64,000 bases of DNA from Robertkochia aurantiaca (GTDB lineage Bacteria; Bacteroidota; Bacteroidia; Flavobacteriales; Flavobacteriaceae). Made by a program: the position numbers and the translations under genes. Under the pieces are notes generated by a model. The model saw only the letters and a program-made list of their open reading frames with translations. It had not been told where the DNA came from and ran no database searches. The stretch's first letter is position 1. The number at the start of each line of letters is the position of its first letter. Shown here in pieces: positions 58,437-64,000 of the stretch. The DNA lies in the NCBI RefSeq assembly GCF_020166495.1, contig NZ_JAINZS010000004.1, positions 124,001 through 188,000 on the forward strand, given 5' to 3'.

Positions 58437-59414
58437 TTACTTTTTACGTTCGATCACGTAATTCACCATCATTTCGAGAGAATCACGGTAAGGTGACGGG
58501 GGGTACTGACATAGAATCTCCATGGCTTCGGCCTGGAATTTATGCATTTGCTTCTCGGCATAGTCAAGTCCGCCATTTGACTTCACAAAGGCAATAACTT
58601 CATTGATACGCTTCTTGCTTTTATTGTGATTCTTAACCGAATTTATCAACCATCTTCGATCTTTCTCCGCAACGGTATTGAGCACATGAATAAGCGGAAG
58701 GGTCATCTTTTGTTCCTTCAGATCTATTCCGGTAGGTTTCCCGATAGGACCATCGGTATAGTCGAAAAGGTCGTCTTTGATCTGAAAGGCCATACCGATC
58801 AACTCACCAAACTTCCTCATCTTTTCGACCTCTTCTGAATCTGGACTCACCGAACAGGCACCCAGGCTACAGCAGGCAGCGATGAGCGTGGCGGTTTTCT
58901 GCCTGATGATTTCGTAATAAACCGATTCTGTGATATCGAGCTTGCGGGCCTTTTCGATCTGCAAAAGCTCGCCTTCGCTCATTTCCCGCACCGCGACCGA
59001 GATGATCTTCAACAGATCAAAATCATCATTATCTATGGAGAGGAGCAGCCCTTTAGACAACAAATAATCTCCGACCAGCACAGCGATCTTATTCTTCCAG
59101 AGGGCATTGATGGAGAAAAATCCACGTCTGCGGTTACTGTCATCTACCACATCATCGTGCACCAGGGTTGCGGTGTGGATCAGTTCTATAACGGAAGCCC
59201 CGCGGTAGGTACGCATATTCACCTTCCCTCCCGAGACCATCTTGGCCACCAGGAAGACGAACATAGGGCGCATCTGCTTCCCTTTTCTGTTTACAATGTA
59301 GTGGGTAATACGATTGAGCAAGGCCACTTTTGAAGACATGGATTCGTAGAACTTCTTTTCAAAAAGTTCCATCTCATCATGTATGGGCCCTTTAATTTGC
59401 TCAACTACCTTCAT
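58437..59414 (-). CDS. Polyprenyl diphosphate synthase
   Basis: Trans-prenyltransferase of 325 aa that elongates FPP for quinone side chains. The first aspartate-rich motif HDDVVDDSNRRRG is near residues 84-96, with FQIKDDLFDYTD as the second near 210-220. The stretch GKQMRPMFVFLVAKM precedes them. Chain length cannot be read from the sequence; menaquinone synthesis is likely in this phylum. A perfect TATATTTG lies nine to sixteen bases upstream of the ATG, implying an almost leaderless transcript. Confidence 0.92.
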   Translation of the reverse strand: MKVVEQIKGPIHDEMELFEKKFYESMSSKVALLNRITHYIVNRKGKQMRPMFVFLVAKMVSGGKVNMRTYRGASVIELIHTATLVHDDVVDDSNRRRGFFSINALWKNKIAVLVGDYLLSKGLLLSIDNDDFDLLKIISVAVREMSEGELLQIEKARKLDITESVYYEIIRQKTATLIAACCSLGACSVSPDSEEVEKMRKFGELIGMAFQIKDDLFDYTDGPIGKPTGIDLKEQKMTLPLIHVLNTVAEKDRRWLINSVKNHNKSKKRINEVIAFVKSNGGLDYAEKQMHKFQAEAMEILCQYPPSPYRDSLEMMVNYVIERKK

Positions 59415-59422
59415 CGGAGGAT

Positions 59423-59430
59423 CAAATATA
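59423..59430 (-). promoter_or_regulatory. -7 element of the polyprenyl synthase gene
   Basis: TATATTTG on the minus strand, a perfect TAnnTTTG. The expected start point lies only about three bases before the ATG at 59414. No -33 element is visible. Confidence 0.4.
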
Positions 59431-59475
59431 GTATTTCGCTTTGATAATTAAGCGGTGTGATCACAGAATATCGCC

Positions 59476-60516
59476 TTATGATTTATTGGCAAGCTGCCCG
59501 CAGGCAGCATCGATATCCTTACCCCGTGAGCGTCTTACGGTTACGGTGATCCCGGCTTCCTCCAAAATTTCACGGTACATCTCTATAGCATTGAAATCAG
59601 CCTGCCTGAATGTATCATCACCTATCGGGTTATATTCGATCAGGTTGACCTTTGAAGGGGCAAAGCGACAAAATTGCACCAGGGCCCTGGCATCTTCCAC
59701 GGTATCGTTAATGCCCTTCCAGACAACATATTCATAGGTGATCCTGCTTTTGGTCTCCTGGTACCAGTATTGCAAAGCTTCCCGTAGGTCTTTCAGCGGG
59801 AAGGTTTCGTTAAAAGGCATGATGCGGCTTCGCACTTCATCTATGGCAGAATGCAGGGAAACCGCCAGCTTAAACCTGACCTTGTCGTCGGCGAGTTTCC
59901 GTATCATCTTGGGAACACCGGAGGTAGAGACCGTTATTCGTCGGGGTGACATCCCCAGGCCGTCTTCAGAAGTGATCATTTCGATCGCCTTCAGAACGTT
60001 CCGATAATTCATCAGGGGCTCACCCATTCCCATGAAAACGATGTTGGAGAGCGGACGATCAAAATACAGACGGCTTTCATTATCGATGGCCACCACCTGG
60101 TCATAGATCTCATCGGGATTCAGATTGCGCATACGCTTTAATTTGGCAGTCGCGCAAAACTTACAATCCAGACTGCATCCCACCTGGCTGGAAACACAGG
60201 CTGTTGTTCTGGTTGAAGTAGGTATCAAAACCGATTCAACCACCAGCCCGTCATGCAGTTTCACCGCATTTTTGATCGTGCCGTCCTGGCTTCTCTGCAT
60301 CTGATCGACCCTGATATGATTGATCACGAAATGCTCTTCCAGCATGGCTCTCGTTTCTTTAGAGAGGTTAGTCATCTCATCGAAACTATGAGCAGACTTG
60401 GCCCATAACCATTCATAGACCTGATTTCCCCTGAAAGCCTTATCGCCCTCAGAAACAAAGAAGTCCCGCAACTGATCCCTGCTAAGGGCTCTGATATCTT
60501 TTTTTTCCTTTATCAT
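59476..60516 (-). CDS. rlmN: 23S rRNA / tRNA adenine-C2 methyltransferase
   Basis: Radical-SAM enzyme that methylates A2503 of 23S rRNA and A37 of some tRNAs, 346 aa. The radical-SAM cluster ligands are in SLDCKFCATAK (CxxxCxxC with the preceding Cys), and NIVFMGMGEPLMNY and LAVSLHSAIDE follow. The second catalytic Cys is in DIDAACGQL near the C-terminus. The start is the ATG at 60516 (MIKEKKDIRAL); an upstream ATG at 60549 is in frame but less like the family. Confidence 0.96.
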   Translation of the reverse strand: MIKEKKDIRALSRDQLRDFFVSEGDKAFRGNQVYEWLWAKSAHSFDEMTNLSKETRAMLEEHFVINHIRVDQMQRSQDGTIKNAVKLHDGLVVESVLIPTSTRTTACVSSQVGCSLDCKFCATAKLKRMRNLNPDEIYDQVVAIDNESRLYFDRPLSNIVFMGMGEPLMNYRNVLKAIEMITSEDGLGMSPRRITVSTSGVPKMIRKLADDKVRFKLAVSLHSAIDEVRSRIMPFNETFPLKDLREALQYWYQETKSRITYEYVVWKGINDTVEDARALVQFCRFAPSKVNLIEYNPIGDDTFRQADFNAIEMYREILEEAGITVTVRRSRGKDIDAACGQLANKS

Positions 60517-60569
60517 AATCTTTGCAAAGATAAGAGATTCTTTTTCCATGCCTTACGGGCATGGGCAAC

Positions 60570-60600
60570 AAAAAAGCCCCGTGAATCTCACGGGGCTTTT
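60570..60600 (-). terminator. Terminator of queA
   Basis: AAAAGCCCCGTGA (60572-60584) pairs with TCACGGGGCTTTT (60588-60600) over thirteen bases. On the minus strand the stem is followed by U (60575-60570). It lies 20 bases past the queA stop and 53 bases before the rlmN start. Beyond it is a smaller hairpin, CATGCC/GGCATG (60547-60563). Confidence 0.85.
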
Positions 60601-60620
60601 CCTGATATTATATGACCTCT

Positions 60621-61670
60621 TTACAGGATCAGCATGGCATCACCGTAGGAGTAGAATTTGTAATTCTCTTTCACAGCCTCCTTATAAGCCTTCATGATCA
60701 GGTCGTGACCGGCGAAAGCAGAAACCATCATCAACAGCGTTGATTTTGGAGTATGGAAATTGGTCACCATACAATCTGCGATGCTGAATTCGTAGGGAGG
60801 AAAGATAAATTTATTCGTCCACCCATCATAAGGATTCAGTGTTCCTTCAGAAGAAACCGAGCTTTCGAGTCCTCTCATAACAGTGGTCCCCACGGCACAA
60901 ACTTTATTCTTTTTGGCTTTCGCAGAGTTAACGATCTCAGCAGATTCTTCGGTGATGAACAACTCCTCACTGTCCATTTTGTGCTTGGAAAGATCTTCCA
61001 CCTCAACCGGGTTGAAAGTTCCCAAACCTACGTGAAGGGTCAGTTCTGCAAAATCAATTCCCTTTATCTCAAGGCGTTTCAGCAGGTGCTTTGAAAAGTG
61101 AAGTCCGGCTGTCGGAGCGGCTACTGCTCCTTCCTTCTTGGCATAAATGGTCTGGTAACGCTCTTCATCTTCAGGCTCTACCTCTCTCTTGATATATTTC
61201 GGAAGCGGGGTCTCACCCAACTCATTCAATTTGCTGCGAAACTCATCATAAGAACCATCATACAGAAAACGAAGGGTTCTTCCGCGAGAGGTCGTATTAT
61301 CGATAACCTCGGCCACCAGGCTCTCATCTTCCCCGAAATACAGTTTATTACCGATTCGGATCTTACGAGCCGGGTCTACCAACACATCCCACAGGCGTTG
61401 TTCCTTGTTCAGTTCCCTAAGAAGAAAAACCTCGATACGGGCTCCTGTTTTTTCCTTGTTACCAAAGAGACGGGCAGGAAATACCTTGGTATCATTCAAT
61501 ACCATCACATCACCTTCATCAAAATAATCGATCAGGTCTTTAAAGAGCTTGTGCTCGATTTTTCCACTTTCACGGTGAAGCACCATTAGTCTGGCCTCAT
61601 CACGATGTTCAGAAGGATACTCTGCCAATAATTCCTTGGGTAATTCGAAATTGAAATTAGATAGTTTCAT
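60621..61670 (-). CDS. queA: S-adenosylmethionine:tRNA ribosyltransferase-isomerase
   Basis: Makes epoxyqueuosine in tRNA by transferring the ribosyl part of SAM to the modified preQ1 base, 349 aa, the usual length. The N-terminus [53 protein letters not shown] and the C-terminal [16 protein letters not shown] are all standard. It is monocistronic with a strong terminator and a long leader of about 150 bases from the promoter at 61827-61858. Confidence 0.97.
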   Translation of the reverse strand: MKLSNFNFELPKELLAEYPSEHRDEARLMVLHRESGKIEHKLFKDLIDYFDEGDVMVLNDTKVFPARLFGNKEKTGARIEVFLLRELNKEQRLWDVLVDPARKIRIGNKLYFGEDESLVAEVIDNTTSRGRTLRFLYDGSYDEFRSKLNELGETPLPKYIKREVEPEDEERYQTIYAKKEGAVAAPTAGLHFSKHLLKRLEIKGIDFAELTLHVGLGTFNPVEVEDLSKHKMDSEELFITEESAEIVNSAKAKKNKVCAVGTTVMRGLESSVSSEGTLNPYDGWTNKFIFPPYEFSIADCMVTNFHTPKSTLLMMVSAFAGHDLIMKAYKEAVKENYKFYSYGDAMLIL

Positions 61671-61826
61671 CTGCTTTATTTTCTTTTTTCACAGCAGACC
61701 AAAAATGAATAAACCGCGAAGAAAGCCTGTTACAGGCATTCAACACGGATCGTATTTTTGATCTAAGGTCTGTTATTCATGTATTCAGTAACCTGAAAGG
61801 CAATATTTTATACCTGACAGGAGGCG

Positions 61827-61858
61827 CAAATATACAACTTCAACAGGGGGGATGTCAA
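61827..61858 (-). promoter_or_regulatory. Promoter of queA
   Basis: On the minus strand TTG (61858-61856), a 21-base spacer and TATATTTG (61834-61827). It fits the Bacteroidota pattern. The start would fall near 61820, giving a leader of about 150 bases that holds a small GCCTGT/ACAGGC hairpin. Confidence 0.65.
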
Positions 61859-61932
61859 GGAATTGAATGATTATTTTCTCAGTAGACAGAAGGTTATGCG
61901 AGCCTCGGGCATCACTGTCCAGAAAAGATTAT

Positions 61933-63159
61933 TTAGATTTTCTCAACGGTGAAACCCAAAACCTCCAGATCGTTCCAGAAATCGGGATATGATTTACTTA
62001 CCACCCCGGCATCCTGAATGCTCAGCGGCACTTTTAAAGCCAGAGGAGCAAAAGCCATTGCCATTCTATGGTCGTTATACGTAGCTACGGAAACCCCGTT
62101 TTGTATGTTACCTGATGGCTGAAGCATCAGTTCCTTATCGGTCACCTCTATCTGTGCTCCAAATTTTGACAACTCGGCTTTAAGCGCTTCTAACCTGTCG
62201 GTTTCTTTGATCTTCAGGGTGTGTAACCCGGTTAACCGGCATCCTATTCCTAATCCGAAGCAGGTTACCGCTATCGTCTGGGCTATATCGGGAGCATTGG
62301 AAAGATCCAGTTCCATATAATCTGTAACGGCTGCATCAGCAGACCTGCTAAGATGTAACCCATCTCCCTTGAAGCTGGTTTCCACACCAAAATGCCTGTA
62401 AATCTCTGAAAGTACGCTGTCTCCCTGCAAACTGTCTTTTCTGTAGCTGCTAAGAGAAATCGATGCAGACTCAGAAAGGGCGGCAATACTGTAAAAATAA
62501 GAGGCTGAGCTCCAGTCAGATTCCACAACAAGTGTTTGCTTTTCGACAGTGGTCTTCGGTTGCACCCGGATCAGATTGCCCTTAAACTCATAAGGTACCC
62601 CGATGCGATCGAGCAATGACAAGGTCATTTTAATATAAGGAACAGAAGTAATCTTCCCCTTCAGCTCAAGCATAAGACCCTCCGGCAAAGAGGGCGCGAT
62701 CAATAGTAGCGCCGATATGTACTGGCTGCTTACATCGGCCGGAATGGTAACCTTATTACCCTGCAATCTTTTGCCCTGAATAAGAAGTGGCGGATACCCC
62801 TCTTCATTTTCATAACTAATATCCGCGCCAAGCTCGCGAAGTGCCTCCACCAATATCCCGATGGGCCTCTCAGTCATTCGTCTGGAACCTGTGAGCCGGA
62901 TATTTCGTCCCGGCTGAGTGGCAAAATAAGCCGTAAGAAACCTCATAGCCGTTCCGGCATGATGAATGTCGATCTCTGATGCTGAGCTTTTCAGTCCCTT
63001 TTGCATGACCAACGCATCATCTGAATTAGAGATGTTCGCGATGGTTAACTGAGGGTAAAGTGCCTGCAGCAGTAAAAGTCTGTTGGTTTCGCTTTTTGAA
63101 CCGGTAATGGTAATATCTCCGTTTAAGCGGGATGTTCTGGCGCTTATATTGATGTTCAC
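61933..63159 (-). CDS. aroA: 3-phosphoshikimate 1-carboxyvinyltransferase (EPSP synthase)
   Basis: Sixth step of the shikimate pathway, 408 aa, starting with GTG at 63159. The shikimate-3-phosphate site GSKSETNR is at residues 20-27. The PEP-binding loop reads HAGTAMRFLTAY; it keeps the Gly of GTAMR but has Phe where the classical enzyme has Pro. VSSQYISALLL, NDHRMAMAF and the C-terminal SKSYPDFW are present. It is followed downstream by the small unrelated gap before queA and has no closely spaced partner. Confidence 0.95.
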   Translation of the reverse strand: MNINISARTSRLNGDITITGSKSETNRLLLLQALYPQLTIANISNSDDALVMQKGLKSSASEIDIHHAGTAMRFLTAYFATQPGRNIRLTGSRRMTERPIGILVEALRELGADISYENEEGYPPLLIQGKRLQGNKVTIPADVSSQYISALLLIAPSLPEGLMLELKGKITSVPYIKMTLSLLDRIGVPYEFKGNLIRVQPKTTVEKQTLVVESDWSSASYFYSIAALSESASISLSSYRKDSLQGDSVLSEIYRHFGVETSFKGDGLHLSRSADAAVTDYMELDLSNAPDIAQTIAVTCFGLGIGCRLTGLHTLKIKETDRLEALKAELSKFGAQIEVTDKELMLQPSGNIQNGVSVATYNDHRMAMAFAPLALKVPLSIQDAGVVSKSYPDFWNDLEVLGFTVEKI

Positions 63160-63183
63160 AGGAAAAATTTTAGGGATAAAAGT

Positions 63184-63210
63184 AAAAAAGTATCCCGCAT
63201 TGCAGGATAC
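63184..63210 (-). terminator. Terminator after the MazG-like gene
   Basis: On the minus strand GTATCCTGC (63210-63202), AAT, GCGGGATAC (63198-63190), one wobble, then a U-run (63189-63184). It separates the MazG-like gene from aroA. Confidence 0.7.
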
Positions 63211-63220
63211 CTCTTAACAC

Positions 63221-63547
63221 TTATTTCAGCTTTTCATTGTTGTGATGCCGGTCGTGATCACGTTTGGTCTTCAGTTCCATCTTCTTATCGAAAGAAGCCT
63301 GCAGGTCGACACCTGTCTGATTGGCCAGGCACAGAACCACAAAAACCACATCGGCCAGTTCCTCGCCAAGATCCTTGTTCTTATCGCTTTCCTTCTCACT
63401 CTGCTCTCCATACCTCCTGGCGATAATACGAGCCACTTCACCCACTTCTTCGGTGAGTTGTGCCATATTTGTCAGTTCATTAAAATATCGAACTCCGTGT
63501 TCCTGTATCCAGCTGTCAACAACCAGCTGTGCATTTTTTAAATCCAT
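63221..63547 (-). CDS. MazG-like nucleotide pyrophosphohydrolase
   Basis: All-alpha NTP pyrophosphatase-like protein of 108 aa. The metal-binding motif EEVGEVARII (about residues 30-39) and the second EExxD helix LGEELADVVFVVLCLAN (about 60-77) fit the MazG superfamily. There is one domain only, as in dCTPase-like or house-cleaning members; the substrate is unknown. The gene starts four bases after the stop of the transglutaminase-like gene, suggesting one transcript. Confidence 0.9.
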   Translation of the reverse strand: MDLKNAQLVVDSWIQEHGVRYFNELTNMAQLTEEVGEVARIIARRYGEQSEKESDKNKDLGEELADVVFVVLCLANQTGVDLQASFDKKMELKTKRDHDRHHNNEKLK

Positions 63548-63551
63548 CGTA

Positions 63552-64000
63552 TCATACCTTTACCAAAACGATCTTTTCGGTTTCCTTTTTTACCATCAGG
63601 TCAAAAAAGCTCCGTAAAGCCTCGTAATAATCTGCGGGCACAATATCGGTATTTATTTCTGAAGAAACCACCAATTGAATTCTGCTGCCATTCACTGCAA
63701 CATTGAAAGTAAACTTCCCCAGATTATCGGGAAGCAGAACAGCAGTAGATTCAGGAAGGTGTTCTATAGTGAAGTTTTCAGGGATATTTAGATTCACCAT
63801 TATACGAGTTATCTTTGGATACAGGAAATCGACCGGGAATTCTCTTTTTTCCAGTTTAAAGGGATTTTCATCTTCAGCAAAAAATAACATAGGAGATAAA
63901 AGCATCTTATTTCCACTAAATTCTGCTGTAGTTTCCTGGGTAAATTTGAAACTTTCTACCAATGGCATTTTATGATCTTCCATATTATCCCTGGAATATT
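63552..64000 (-). CDS. C-terminal part of a transglutaminase-like (DUF3857/DUF3858-type) protein
   Basis: The frame runs from the right edge of the window (open at 64000) to a stop at 63552, so only about the last 149 residues are seen. The segments GNKMLLSPMLFF, REFPVDFLYP and ADYYEALRSFFDLMVKKE are like the C-terminal domain of large DUF3857 transglutaminase-type exported proteins of Bacteroidota. An internal ATG at 63983 is not the true start, since the codons before it stay open. The catalytic part lies outside. Confidence 0.7.
   Translation of the reverse strand, partial: YSRDNMEDHKMPLVESFKFTQETTAEFSGNKMLLSPMLFFAEDENPFKLEKREFPVDFLYPKITRIMVNLNIPENFTIEHLPESTAVLLPDNLGKFTFNVAVNGSRIQLVVSSEINTDIVPADYYEALRSFFDLMVKKETEKIVLVKV

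Noticed and set aside
61671-61820. preQ1 riboswitch in the queA leader
   Set aside because: No match to the short preQ1-I hairpin plus A-rich tail could be found by eye.

Overview
The window is chromosomal DNA from a member of the Bacteroidota, most likely a marine Flavobacteriaceae. The evidence is the gliding-motility pair gldB-gldC, a short primary sigma factor without region 1.1, several promoters of the Bacteroidota type (TTG or TTTG, a 19-21 base spacer, then TAnnTTTG), weak or absent Shine-Dalgarno sequences, an NhaD-type sodium/proton antiporter, and a DnaG with the flavobacterial form of the N-terminal domain. The genus cannot be decided from the window. Nearly all of it is core metabolism and cell-envelope biology. 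No prophage, insertion sequence, CRISPR array or rRNA was found.

Layout. 1-3500: truncated secreted amidohydrolase, Tat-exported class V aminotransferase, a three-copy tandem repeat and tRNA-Val. 3533-9423 (minus): a tightly packed run gdh, nhaD, exbB, exbD, tonB-like, folC. 9658-11948: anmK and acyl-CoA dehydrogenase, divergent. 11992-15290 (minus): GH109-like oxidoreductase, GHMP kinase and nucleotidyltransferase, a probable amino-sugar salvage operon. 15601-25651 (plus): gltB-gltD, OsmC-like, PepSY-type membrane protein, rpoD, rpe and ypdA. 25642-31755 (minus): CBS protein, small unknown, GH20 hexosaminidase, DUF6624-like protein, and a three-gene exported cluster whose last gene, an M23 peptidase, carries a one-base frameshift. 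31756-32736: non-coding region with a structured element, five tandem ~102 bp repeats, a large palindrome and tRNA-Arg. 32759-48806 (minus): yqeY and the complete dcw cluster mraZ-rsmH-ftsL-ftsI-murE-mraY-murD-ftsW-murG-murC-ftsQ-ftsA-ftsZ. 49093-53868: alpha/beta hydrolase and engB (plus), an unknown gene with gldC and gldB (minus), nadE and a NarL-type regulator (plus). 53865-64000 (minus): dnaG, an outer-membrane protein with its anti-sigma and ECF sigma genes, polyprenyl synthase, rlmN, queA, aroA, a MazG-like protein and the 3' end of a transglutaminase-like gene.

How the parts fit. The dcw cluster gives most of peptidoglycan precursor synthesis (meso-DAP type from the MurE DNPR motif) and divisome assembly. 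Its promoter region carries four 10 bp-spaced repeats that look like MraZ operators. AnmK, GH20, GH109 and the GHMP kinase/nucleotidyltransferase pair point to recycling of amino sugars. Gdh and GOGAT handle glutamate nitrogen.

The most unusual signals are the two tRNA-adjacent repeat arrays. They share an architecture, and the tRNA-Arg array contains pieces that match the 3' end of the tRNA itself. Others are the MraZ operators, a response regulator whose phospho-acceptor Asp is Glu, a DnaG that has lost all four zinc ligands, and the frameshifted M23 peptidase. No wholly new multigene system was recognised.
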